A stretch of 55,639 bases of DNA from an uncultured Lachnospiraceae bacterium (lineage in GTDB: Bacteria; Bacillota; Clostridia; Lachnospirales; Lachnospiraceae), in contig CANPOY010000017.1 of assembly GCA_947575805.1 (NCBI GenBank), forward strand, positions 1 to 55,639, read 5' to 3'. Shown here piece by piece: positions 39,202 to 46,860 of the stretch. Each line of letters starts with the position of its first letter. The first letter of the stretch is position 1. The notes under the pieces are model-generated. The model was not told the DNA's origin, made no database searches, and saw nothing but the letters and a program-made list of their open reading frames with translations. A program made the translations under genes and the position numbers.

Positions 39202-39273
39202 AGGGCTATCGCCAAACGGTAAGGCAACGGACTCTGACTCCGTCATTTCAAGGTTCGAATCCTTGTAGCCCTG
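39202..39273 (+). tRNA. tRNA-Gln (anticodon CTG)
   Basis: Cloverleaf of 72 nt. The acceptor stem pairs AGGGCTA with TAGCCCT, the anticodon stem ACGGA/TCCGT carries the loop CTCTGAC with anticodon CTG, and the T-arm has GTTCGAAT. The discriminator is G and CCA is not encoded. The D-loop has the usual AACGGTAAGGC. It reads CAG codons. Confidence 0.95.
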
Positions 39274-39298
39274 TGCAGCAGGGGTTGCCCTGCTTCTA

Positions 39299-39336
39299 AA
39301 ACCCCGGTGGAGAGATTCACCGGGGTTGATTTTTTG
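39299..39336 (+). terminator. intrinsic terminator after tRNA-Gln
   Basis: AACCCCGGTG pairs with CACCGGGGTT around an 8-nt loop, followed by a run of T residues. A smaller GCAGGG/CCCTGC hairpin precedes it. Confidence 0.85.
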
Positions 39337-39406
39337 CAGTAAAACCAAGGGCTGCGGGGGTTGGGGCTGCAAATTATTCTATGGGCATGAAAAATGCCGT
39401 AAAAAG

Positions 39407-39562
39407 GAAGGTTTTGTCCAAATTGCCAGCGAAAAAGGAAAGCGTTTTAAAGGGCATAATATCATGGAGTATAAATCTCCAGAAGATCATTTGGATATAG
39501 ATACCTTTTATAAAACGCTGACGTACGCCTGTCTTTATATGTCTTATGGAAAGAGGAAAATC
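39407..39562 (+). pseudogene. remnant of a Rpn/PD-(D/E)XK nuclease-family gene
   Basis: A protein-like stretch of about 52 codons (GKRFKGHNIMEYKSPEDHLDI and DTFYKTLTYACLYMSYGK) matches the core of nuclease-like proteins common in Lachnospiraceae accessory regions. The EYK motif corresponds to the catalytic (D/E)xK. There is no ribosome-binding site or plausible start, and both ends run into unrelated sequence, so only an internal fragment remains. It lies between the real tRNA-Gln and its decayed second copy. Confidence 0.45.
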
Positions 39563-39616
39563 CTTTACCCCGATTCTGAAATCCTTGATTTTCCTAGGCA
39601 AACCGCCCCTGAAATG

Positions 39617-39664
39617 ACGGACTCTGACTCCGTCATTTTTAGGTTCGAATCTTTGCAGCCCTGT
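39617..39664 (+). repeat. duplicated 3' half of tRNA-Gln
   Basis: This segment repeats the anticodon arm, variable region, T-arm and 3' acceptor strand of the tRNA at 39202-39273. The first 22 bp (39617-39638) are identical to 39227-39248 and the rest carries several changes. The similarity extends into the GC-rich region after the tRNA (39665-39720, compare 39274-39336), including a degenerate version of its terminator. The 5' half is missing, so it cannot be a tRNA. Confidence 0.85.
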
Positions 39665-39737
39665 TGAAAACAGGGCTTGCCCCGTTAGTCCCCGGCGGAA
39701 AGATTGACCGGTTTTCTGTTATGGAATAATCCGGCTG

Positions 39738-39782
39738 ACACCGCCGCGCCGGGATGTAAATTCCATCCGTGGCGCGTGGTGT
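39738..39782. other. long GC-rich hairpin at the 3' end of the S15 hydrolase gene
   Basis: ACACCGCCGCGCC-GGGATG pairs with CATCC-GTGGCGCG-TGGTGT with small bulges. It probably stabilises or ends the convergent minus-strand transcript, but no T-run follows on either strand. Confidence 0.55.
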
Positions 39783-39797
39783 CGCCGTTGTCTGTCG

Positions 39798-41474
39798 TTA
39801 CAGTACGGACAGTTCCAGACAGGATGCTTTTTCCCCGCCAAAGAAAATCCGGTCGTGGGCAACGGCATAATCGCTGCCCAGGGCAGGAGGCTCCACAGTG
39901 TTCAGGTTCCGGTTGATTCCGGGGAACATGCTGCCTGTGAGCTGGATGCCCACGCGGTGTCCGGCAGGAATACGATAGGCGGTGTGTCCGACTGCAAACT
40001 GGTAGAGGACGGTCTCGCCGGGGGTGAGGAAGTCATTGGTGAACAGGCCGTTCCTGTGGCGTGCCCGCACGAAGCCCGTGGTAATCTGGCGCTGACAGCC
40101 CTCCGGGGAAACATCGGTCAGACGGCAGACAAAATCGGTGTCAGGCACGTCTGTGTCCGCATAGAGGTGCATACGGACGGTGCCTGCCAGCGCAAGGTCT
40201 TCAGCCAGCACATCCGACTGGAATTCCACAATATCGTCCCGGTGGGAGATTTCCGACCAGTCTGCCATAGCCATGCGCTTCTGTTTGTCTACAATCATGG
40301 AAGGAGCGGGATCCATGGGATCATAGGTCAGAGGAACTTCCCCGGCCTCAGAGGGGGCTGTCTCAAGTTTTCCGCTGCCGGCGAGGTAGAATTTCACCGG
40401 TCTGGCCAGCGGAGGCGGCCAATCCCCGGCGGTATGCCAGTCATTGCTGCCCTGCATAAAGTAGCGCACACGATCCGGCAGGAAGACGTCGTCCTTCTGC
40501 TTCAGATAACGGTTAAACCAATGAAGCATGACGCCGGCAACGTTTTGAGCCTCACCGGAATTATCCGCGCCGAAGTCCACATCTTCTACCTGGCTGGGCA
40601 GGCCGCCGCCGTGGGTCCAGGGTCCGATCAGCAGGAAGGCGTTGTCCCTGGTGTAGGGATCCGCACTGCGGCGGGCCGCCATATAGTTGTCAATAGTACT
40701 GTTGCATGCGCCGTCCATCCACCCGGTCCCGCAGAGCATGGCGGTATGGATATTGTCATAGCAGATGGGGCTGTGAATGCTGTCCCAGAATTCCTTCTTT
40801 TCCACGCCTTCCACCAGATCCAGATAATCCCTGAGCATGGGAACTCCGTCCAAGAGGGCGGCGGGATTCTGATTCATGGGCAGGGTCTTCGCATATTCTC
40901 CCAGCTTCTCCAGATTTTCCTTCAGGATGGGAAACATTTTGCTGCGAAATTCCTCATCGGGCATGTATGTTTCAGCATGTTCCAGCAGCTGGGCATAGGC
41001 CCAGTTCAAATGAAAGGTTGCCACTGTCTGCATGGGGCTGGTGCCGAAGGATGCCAGGGAGCAGCACATAAAGGGACAGATTGCTTTCAGATGGGCGGGC
41101 GCCCCGGCAGCAGCCGCAATCTGGGTGAAACCGAAATATGAAAGTCCGAACATGCCCACATTTCCGTCACAGAAGGGCTGGGCGGCAAGATATTCCACGG
41201 CGTCATGCCCGTCCTCCTGCTCATTGCCTCCGTTTTGATTCATTTTTCCCTCCGAGGCGCAGGTACCTCGGCAATCCTGGATCGCCACCACATAGCCGGC
41301 CTCCACGAATTCCGGATAGTGTGCGTAAAGCGGCTCCCACGCAAATCCCTCCTTATCATAGGGGGTGCGCATGAGAATAACGGGATATGCGCCATCCTGA
41401 TCGGGCAGATATAGGTCTGTGGCAAGCCGCACCTGATCCCGCATCACGCAGTAAAAATTTTTGATTTTTTTCAT
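39798..41474 (-). CDS. CocE/NonD-family hydrolase (X-Pro dipeptidyl-peptidase S15-like)
   Basis: Serine hydrolase of 558 aa with the alpha/beta-hydrolase domain of the S15/CocE family. The nucleophile is Ser112 in MFGLSYFGF, a catalytic His lies in the GPWTHGG segment, and a C-terminal jelly-roll domain (RVRYFMQGSNDWH to the end) is typical of CocE. No signal peptide is seen, so it is probably cytoplasmic. The substrate (peptide or ester) cannot be assigned. AAAGGAGG precedes the ATG. The gene diverges from another hydrolase gene with which it shares a control region. Confidence 0.87.
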   Translation of the reverse strand: MKKIKNFYCVMRDQVRLATDLYLPDQDGAYPVILMRTPYDKEGFAWEPLYAHYPEFVEAGYVVAIQDCRGTCASEGKMNQNGGNEQEDGHDAVEYLAAQPFCDGNVGMFGLSYFGFTQIAAAAGAPAHLKAICPFMCCSLASFGTSPMQTVATFHLNWAYAQLLEHAETYMPDEEFRSKMFPILKENLEKLGEYAKTLPMNQNPAALLDGVPMLRDYLDLVEGVEKKEFWDSIHSPICYDNIHTAMLCGTGWMDGACNSTIDNYMAARRSADPYTRDNAFLLIGPWTHGGGLPSQVEDVDFGADNSGEAQNVAGVMLHWFNRYLKQKDDVFLPDRVRYFMQGSNDWHTAGDWPPPLARPVKFYLAGSGKLETAPSEAGEVPLTYDPMDPAPSMIVDKQKRMAMADWSEISHRDDIVEFQSDVLAEDLALAGTVRMHLYADTDVPDTDFVCRLTDVSPEGCQRQITTGFVRARHRNGLFTNDFLTPGETVLYQFAVGHTAYRIPAGHRVGIQLTGSMFPGINRNLNTVEPPALGSDYAVAHDRIFFGGEKASCLELSVL

Positions 41475-41512
41475 GGGAATATGCCTCCTTTGTTATTTAT
41501 CCTGTATCTCCC

Positions 41513-41541
41513 ATATTAGCATAAACAAGGGAAACAGTAAA
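41513..41541 (-). promoter_or_regulatory. sigma-A promoter of the S15 hydrolase gene
   Basis: On the minus strand, TTTACT and TAATAT are separated by 17 bp, about 40 bp before the start codon. Confidence 0.6.
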
Positions 41542-41566
41542 ATCTGTTTTGAATATTTCTCCCTTG
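41526..41566. promoter_or_regulatory. candidate shared operator between two hydrolase genes
   Basis: CAAGGGA (41526-41532) and TCCCTTG (41560-41566) form a perfect 7-bp inverted repeat. An inner AACAG-TAAAAT-CTGTT palindrome lies between them. The outer arms fall inside the spacers of the two divergent promoters, so one bound protein could control both. Confidence 0.45.
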
Positions 41567-41577
41567 GCAGTTATAAT
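41549..41577 (+). promoter_or_regulatory. sigma-A promoter of the alpha/beta hydrolase gene
   Basis: TTGAAT and a perfect TATAAT are separated by 17 bp, about 55 bp before the start codon. Confidence 0.65.
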
Positions 41578-41633
41578 AGAAACTGGATCATAGAAAAATC
41601 AAATGCTGTAACGGACAAAAGGAGGAAGAATGT

Positions 41634-42632
41634 ATGAACAATGTGGAACAGGCCCTGCACCGCAGCGTGCCCTTTTTTGAGGATGCACCCTGCTATTCTG
41701 CAGAAAAGCTGGTTAAGCTGCATGGCATGAGGCGAAACATGGTGGAGGAAAAGGATCCGGCAAGGCAGGAGCAACTGGTGAAAGAGTATCATGCTTTTCT
41801 CGATGGGATGGAAAAGCTGCCGAATGCCCCGGAGCGTATTTATCTGTGGCAGGAGGGGAATATGCCGGCGTCAGGAAGCTATGTGGAGAATCCGGGCTGG
41901 CGTTACAACCATGATCCGGAGTTCAGGCCCTACATGTTTGAAATTCTGCTGCCTGAGGAGGTAACTCCCAAGGGAGCGGTGATTTTGTGCGCAGGGGGAG
42001 ACCATGGGGACTGCGTAATCCACGAGGCCTATCAAAGCTGTCTGGATTTTAACAGATTGGGGTATCAGTGCTTTATGCTGCTGAACAGGACCAATATGAT
42101 GCCCTATACCGGCCAGGAATGCGGCGCCGACGCCGCGAGGCTGGTGCGCATGATCCGCAGGAATGCGGCAAAATACCGGATCGCGGAAAACCAGGTTGCC
42201 TTTGCGGGTTTTTCCAATGGCGGCCTGACGGGCGAGGAATGTATCCGCTATTATTCCGGCAGTCGGAGCGTGAAGGATTATTTTCCGGAGTATATGCCGG
42301 ATGAACTGGACGGTTATTCCGGCGCACCGGATGCTTTTCTCTGCATATACGGGCCCCGATTTGCAGGCAGGGAGATTGACTACACCGGAGTGGTATATCC
42401 GCCGGTATTCTTTGCGGTGGGGATGGAGGATACCGCTCTCGATAATCTGCATTGGGTATACCGGGATCTGCTGGCCCATGGAATTCGGGCGGAGGTACAT
42501 ACCTTTACCGGAGTGCCCCACGGGCAGGCCGGCGTAACACTGTTCGGAAATTATAATTATCCCAATTTCGAACTGTGGCTTCCGCTGGCGGATGCGTTTA
42601 TGCAGAGAATTTACCGGAACGGGGGGCAATGA
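41634..42632 (+). CDS. alpha/beta hydrolase, esterase-like
   Basis: Hydrolase of 332 aa. Its nucleophile is Ser194 in FAGFSNGGLTGEE, with an acid probably in AVGMEDTALD and His in GVPHGQAGV. The fold resembles BD-FAE/acetyl esterase-type enzymes, but the substrate is not evident. A poorly conserved N-terminal segment of about 100 residues precedes the hydrolase core (GAVILCAGGDHGD). AGGAGGAAG lies before the ATG. It is divergently paired with the S15-type hydrolase and probably co-regulated with it. Confidence 0.83.
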   Translation: MNNVEQALHRSVPFFEDAPCYSAEKLVKLHGMRRNMVEEKDPARQEQLVKEYHAFLDGMEKLPNAPERIYLWQEGNMPASGSYVENPGWRYNHDPEFRPYMFEILLPEEVTPKGAVILCAGGDHGDCVIHEAYQSCLDFNRLGYQCFMLLNRTNMMPYTGQECGADAARLVRMIRRNAAKYRIAENQVAFAGFSNGGLTGEECIRYYSGSRSVKDYFPEYMPDELDGYSGAPDAFLCIYGPRFAGREIDYTGVVYPPVFFAVGMEDTALDNLHWVYRDLLAHGIRAEVHTFTGVPHGQAGVTLFGNYNYPNFELWLPLADAFMQRIYRNGGQ

Positions 42633-42663
42633 AGAATGCCGATTCCGGAGCATTGCGCCAAAG

Positions 42664-42691
42664 TTGCATTTTGCCGGAATTATGATATAAT
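42664..42691 (+). promoter_or_regulatory. candidate sigma-A promoter of the CPBP protease gene
   Basis: TTGCAT and a perfect TATAAT are separated by 16 bp. Confidence 0.5.
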
Positions 42692-42766
42692 AACCGTTAG
42701 CGAGAAGGATGAGCTGACTCATCCGGCGGGCAGTGGATGGCGAAGCGGAGAAAACGGAGGATAAGA

Positions 42767-43756
42767 ATGCAGGAATTCATTGCGGCAAAAAAACACTTTT
42801 CCAGAATGGGCTGGCTGTACATGGCGGCTACAGCGATTATTTTTGGCCTGCAGACGGTGACAGGACTGATCATAATTGCGGTGAAGCCCGAGTGGCTGTA
42901 TGATATGAACATTAGCCTGTTCTTCTCCGTAGCGCCCATGTATCTTGTGGGATTTCCGCTGCTGGCGCTGTTCCTAAAAAAATGGGTGCCTGCAGGGCAC
43001 ATCGAAAAACGCAGGATGACGGCGGGACAGTATGTGCTTTCAGCCATCATCTGCATAGGACTTGCCTATGCTGCCAATATTCTTGGGCTGATTATGACCA
43101 CGATTATCGGGCTCTTCACCGGGAATTCCGTGGCGAACCCCATTGCTGACGTGGTCACGTCCATGAGCCCCTGGTCTGTGCTGTTCTATACGGTGATCTG
43201 CGCACCGGTTATGGAGGAGCTTGTCTTCAGAAAGCTGATTGTGGACAGGGCCGTGGGATACGGCCAGGGTGTGGCAGTGGTGGTGTCCGGTGTGATGTTC
43301 GGGCTGTTTCACGGCAACCTGAATCAGTTTGTCTATGCTGCGGTAATAGGAAGCTTCCTGGCTTACCTCTATGTTAAAACGGGCAATCTGAAGATTACCA
43401 TTTCGCTGCATATGCTGTTTAATTTCCTGGGTGGTTTTCTGCCTGCCGTGCTGATGAATCAGATGGATCTGGACAGCTACCTGGATAGCGGGTCGATTTT
43501 GGAGATGCAGGAGCTGATGCGGCAGAACCTTGGCTGGTTCCTGCTCTATGGTCTGCTGCTTCTGTTCATTCTTGGCATGCTTGTGACGGGAGTGGTATTG
43601 TTTATTGTCTTTGCGGCTAAGAAGAAGTTTGTATTTCATCCGGGAGAGACGTCCATTCCCAGGCAGCTGAAGCTCAGTCTGGCCCTGGGAAATGCCGGGA
43701 TGGCGGCTTTCGGCCTTTTCTGGGGAATTCAGATCATATGTCAGTTACTGGCATGA
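42767..43756 (+). CDS. CPBP family intramembrane metalloprotease
   Basis: Intramembrane protease of the CPBP/Abi (CAAX-protease-like) family, 329 aa with about eight membrane segments. The three motifs are visible: EELVFRKLIVDR (EExxR), MFGLFHGN (FxxxH) and HMLFNFLGG (HxxxN). GGAGG before the ATG at 42767 fixes the start. The open frame back to 42737 lacks a ribosome-binding site. Its substrate is unknown; the family includes prenyl-protein and bacteriocin-related peptidases. Confidence 0.9.
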   Translation: MQEFIAAKKHFSRMGWLYMAATAIIFGLQTVTGLIIIAVKPEWLYDMNISLFFSVAPMYLVGFPLLALFLKKWVPAGHIEKRRMTAGQYVLSAIICIGLAYAANILGLIMTTIIGLFTGNSVANPIADVVTSMSPWSVLFYTVICAPVMEELVFRKLIVDRAVGYGQGVAVVVSGVMFGLFHGNLNQFVYAAVIGSFLAYLYVKTGNLKITISLHMLFNFLGGFLPAVLMNQMDLDSYLDSGSILEMQELMRQNLGWFLLYGLLLLFILGMLVTGVVLFIVFAAKKKFVFHPGETSIPRQLKLSLALGNAGMAAFGLFWGIQIICQLLA

Positions 43757-43775
43757 ACTTCATTAAGGAGATAAC

Positions 43776-44486
43776 ATGTACACGTTTGAAAGCAGAATCA
43801 GATACAGTGAGGTTGACAGCGAAGGACGGCTTACGATGGCAGCCCTGATCAATTATCTGCAGGATTGCTCTACCTTCCAGTCGGAAGATCTGGGGCTGGG
43901 CGTCGAATACCTGAAGAAGGCCCATTTGGTATGGGTGCTTTGTTCCTGGCAGATCGTAGTGGAGAGGTATCCTGTGCTGGGGGAAAAGGTGACGATCGGC
44001 ACCCAGCCCTATGATTTGAAGGCATTTTTGGGCTACAGAAATTTTGCCATGCTGGATGAAAGGGGTGATTTCATTGCAAAGGCGAATTCCCTCTGGAGCC
44101 TTTTGGACACGGAAACCGGTAAGCCGACGTCCGTTCCGGAGATCATGGTGGAGCGATATACCCGGGCGCCGAAGCTGGAAATGGATTATTCTTCCAGGAA
44201 AATTGCAGTTCCGGATGAAAGTGAAAGACAGGAGCCGCTGACGGTAAAAAAGCACCATCTGGATACCAACCATCATGTCAATAATCAGCAGTTTCTTGAT
44301 ATGGCCATGGATTTCCTGCCGGAGGGCTTCTGCATTGAGCAGGTGCGGGCAGAGTACAAGAAACAGGCCTTTCTGCATGACGTGCTGGTGCCCTGGGTAA
44401 CGGAGGACGACAGCAGGATGGTAGTGAAGCTGGCGGATGAGGCCGGCGAAGCGTATATGATTGCAGAGTTCTTACGAAAGGAGTAG
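43776..44486 (+). CDS. acyl-ACP thioesterase
   Basis: Double hot-dog thioesterase of 236 aa that releases free fatty acids from acyl-ACP. Visible features are the first hot-dog domain (RIRYSEVDSEGRLTMAALINYLQDCS), the LVWVLCSWQIVVERYP strand, and the catalytic motif LDTNHHVNNQQFLDMA. The length and layout match the acyl-ACP thioesterase family (PF01643), which is common in gut Clostridia. It starts 19 bp after the CPBP gene and only 2 bp separate it from the next gene. Confidence 0.9.
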   Translation: MYTFESRIRYSEVDSEGRLTMAALINYLQDCSTFQSEDLGLGVEYLKKAHLVWVLCSWQIVVERYPVLGEKVTIGTQPYDLKAFLGYRNFAMLDERGDFIAKANSLWSLLDTETGKPTSVPEIMVERYTRAPKLEMDYSSRKIAVPDESERQEPLTVKKHHLDTNHHVNNQQFLDMAMDFLPEGFCIEQVRAEYKKQAFLHDVLVPWVTEDDSRMVVKLADEAGEAYMIAEFLRKE

Positions 44487-44488
44487 GT

Positions 44489-45328
44489 ATGATTCGGCTG
44501 GGCGAAAAACAGGAGCTTACCATTGTGAAAAAAGTGGATTTCGGCGTTTATCTTGCGGTGAATCCTGAGGAGGCAAAGGAACGGGTGCTGCTTCCTGCCA
44601 GGCAGGTTCCCGAGGGGAGCGAAGTGGGAGACAGGCTGGCGGTGTTTATCTACAGGGATTCCGAGGACAGACTGATCGCTACTACCCGTATGCCTAAGCT
44701 GCAGATGGGTCAGCCGGCTGAGCTGACCGTAGTGCAGACAGGAAGGCTTGGTGCGTTTTTAGATTGGGGACTGGAAAAGGATTTGCTTCTGCCGTTCCGG
44801 GAGCAGCGGGGAAAGGTTCGGGAGGGTGACTCTGTGCTGGTCTCTCTTTACATAGACAAGAGCGACCGTCTCTGTGCTACCATGAATGTGTACGAGGCCC
44901 TGCGGACGGACAGCCCATATCAGGCGGAAGACAGGGTTCGCGGAAGGGTGTATGAGATCAGTGATAACTTCGGGGCTTTCGTGGCGGTGGATAATCTGTA
45001 CTCGGGGCTGATTGCCGTAAAGGAGCTTTACGGGGACATCAGACCGGGGTACGACGTGGAGGCCAGGGTTCTGCGGGTCAGGGAGGACGGCAAACTGGAT
45101 CTGAGCGTCAGGGAAAAGGCATATCTGCAGATGGATGCTGATGCGGAGAAGATACTGGAGCTTCTGGACAGCTTTGAGGGAGCGCTGCCGTTTAATGATA
45201 AGGCAGCTCCGGAGGTTATAAAGCATGAGACGGGCATGAGTAAAAATGAATTCAAGCGTGCCGTGGGAAGACTGCTTAAGCAGGGCCGAATCGAGATCGG
45301 GGAAAAGACCATTCGGCGCCTTAGATGA
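44489..45328 (+). CDS. S1-domain RNA-binding protein (CvfB-like)
   Basis: Protein of 279 aa with tandem S1-like OB-fold domains (VDFGVYLAV, GRLGAFLDWGLEKDLLLPF, NFGAFVAVDNLYSGLIAVKELY) and a C-terminal winged-helix-like part (SKNEFKRAVGRLLKQGRIEI). This is the architecture of CvfB/YitL, an RNA-binding regulator of virulence factors in staphylococci. The molecular target here is unknown. It starts 2 bp after the thioesterase stop. Confidence 0.88.
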   Translation: MIRLGEKQELTIVKKVDFGVYLAVNPEEAKERVLLPARQVPEGSEVGDRLAVFIYRDSEDRLIATTRMPKLQMGQPAELTVVQTGRLGAFLDWGLEKDLLLPFREQRGKVREGDSVLVSLYIDKSDRLCATMNVYEALRTDSPYQAEDRVRGRVYEISDNFGAFVAVDNLYSGLIAVKELYGDIRPGYDVEARVLRVREDGKLDLSVREKAYLQMDADAEKILELLDSFEGALPFNDKAAPEVIKHETGMSKNEFKRAVGRLLKQGRIEIGEKTIRRLR

Positions 45329-45418
45329 TTCTTAAAAATTTGGAAAAAGTGATTCTGATATGGAAAAACCGGAAAAAGTATGATAGAATGGGTTTGAGTT
45401 AGGAAGGGGGGCATGTAT

Positions 45419-45610
45419 ATGGATATTGCAGGCGTTTCTACAGCGTTGGCCAATATTTCCACGCAGTCTCAGGTTTCTGCCGCTGTTTTGGGCAAGGCGA
45501 TGGATACCAATAAAGAACTGGGGGAGGGCCTGGTGCAAATGATTGATTCTGCGGCTATGGAGCGCAGTGTGAATCCCGGCATCGGAGCAAATTTCGACAT
45601 GCGTATTTAG
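45419..45610 (+). CDS. YjfB-family putative motility protein
   Basis: Small protein of 63 aa starting MDIAGVSTALANI, with a Ser/Gln/Ala-rich middle and the segment VLGKAMDTNKELG. This is the YjfB family, which is linked to flagellar motility in Bacillus. The function is unknown. A G-run (45404-45411) lies 7-8 bp before the ATG at 45419 but abuts the ATG at 45413, so the later start is preferred. No other motility gene is present in the window. Confidence 0.8.
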   Translation: MDIAGVSTALANISTQSQVSAAVLGKAMDTNKELGEGLVQMIDSAAMERSVNPGIGANFDMRI

Positions 45611-45619
45611 TTCTGCAAG

Positions 45620-45651
45620 CTGCCTGACGTGTAACCGCAGGCAGTTTTTTT
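45620..45651 (+). terminator. intrinsic terminator after yjfB
   Basis: CTGCCTG pairs with CAGGCAG around an 11-nt loop, followed by seven T residues. Confidence 0.85.
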
Positions 45652-45671
45652 GTGAATAACCATAAAACCTA

Positions 45672-45700
45672 TTGCCTTTTTGATGATATTTTTGTAATAT
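45672..45700 (+). promoter_or_regulatory. candidate promoter of the CdaR-like regulator gene
   Basis: TTGCCT and TAATAT are separated by 17 bp, about 65 bp before the start codon. Confidence 0.45.
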
Positions 45701-45763
45701 TTGTTATATGGGGTATTACGGCTTAGCCGACTTACGGCAGTATGAGGGAGGAACAGGTTTTTT

Positions 45764-46849
45764 ATGATTTCAAATCAGATTTTGCAGAATACGATCGACG
45801 GCCTGAAGAGCATTGCGCGGGTGGAGCTTTGCATAATGGATGTGGATGGCAAAGAGGTTGTGTCCACTACGGATATGGGGAGCAGTGCCAGGACTGTTGC
45901 GGAATTTGCTGCTTCACCTGCCGATTCACAGGAGATTCAGGGTTACCAGTATTTTAAGATTTATGACGAGCAGCAGCTGGAATATATTCTGGTGGCCGGG
46001 GGCACAGGCGAAGACGTATATATGATTGGCAAGATGGCAGCATTTCAGATGCAGAATCTTCTTGTTGCATATAAGGAGAGGTTTGATAAGGATAATTTTA
46101 TCAAGAACCTGCTGCTGGACAATCTGCTGCTGGTGGATATTTACAGTCGTTCGAAGAAGCTGCACGTGCAAACGGATGTGCCCAGGGTGGTCATGATCGT
46201 GGAAACCGGAGGTGAGAGGGATAATAATGCCCTTGAGCTGACAAGAAGTCATTTCGGCAGTAACAGCAAGGATTTTATTACTGCAGTGGACGAAAACAAT
46301 GTGATCGTGGTAAAGGAGCTGCCCGACGGAAGCGCGGTAAAGGAAATTGAGAAGACGGCGCTGTCTCTTGAGCATTTTCTGGAGAAGGAAGGAATCAGGG
46401 GCATCCGCATCGCGTACGGTACTGTGATCCAGGAGATCAAGGAGGTCAGCCGCTCCTTTAAGGAAGCCAAGATGGCGCTGGATGTGGGAAGGATTTTTTT
46501 TGACGAGAGGGATATTATTGCATACAGCGAGTTGGGGATCGGACGCCTGATCTATCAGCTGCCAATTCCCCTCTGCAAAATGTTTATCAAGGAGATATTT
46601 GGAGGGAAGAGCCCGGATGACTTTGATGAAGAGACGCTGACGACGATTAACAAATTTTTTGAAAACAGCCTGAATGTGTCGGAGACCTCCAGACAGCTGT
46701 TTATACACAGGAACACGCTGGTGTACCGTCTGGATAAGCTTCAGAAGAGTACGGGGCTCGATCTGCGGGTGTTTGAAAACGCCATAACCTTCAAGATTGC
46801 GCTGATGGTCGTGAAATATATGAAGTATATGGAAAATGCGGACTTTTAG
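45764..46849 (+). CDS. CdaR/PucR-type transcriptional regulator
   Basis: Regulator of 361 aa. Residues 1-130 resemble the sugar-diacid recognition domain of CdaR (MISNQILQNTIDGLKSIARVE, GKMAAFQMQNLLVAY). The centre is a degenerate cyclase-like domain (GIRIAYGTVIQEIKEVSRSFKEAKMAL), and residues 300-357 form the PucR-type helix-turn-helix (FFENSLNVSETSRQLFIHRNTLVYRLDKL). It lies 11 bp before ftsE, which places a small-molecule-responsive regulator at the head of a cell-division operon. The ligand is unknown. Confidence 0.85.
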   Translation: MISNQILQNTIDGLKSIARVELCIMDVDGKEVVSTTDMGSSARTVAEFAASPADSQEIQGYQYFKIYDEQQLEYILVAGGTGEDVYMIGKMAAFQMQNLLVAYKERFDKDNFIKNLLLDNLLLVDIYSRSKKLHVQTDVPRVVMIVETGGERDNNALELTRSHFGSNSKDFITAVDENNVIVVKELPDGSAVKEIEKTALSLEHFLEKEGIRGIRIAYGTVIQEIKEVSRSFKEAKMALDVGRIFFDERDIIAYSELGIGRLIYQLPIPLCKMFIKEIFGGKSPDDFDEETLTTINKFFENSLNVSETSRQLFIHRNTLVYRLDKLQKSTGLDLRVFENAITFKIALMVVKYMKYMENADF

Positions 46850-46860
46850 AGGAGACTTTT

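Noticed and set aside
39617..39688. Second intact tRNA-Gln
   Set aside because: The D-arm and 5' acceptor strand are missing and the T-arm carries changes, so no cloverleaf can form.
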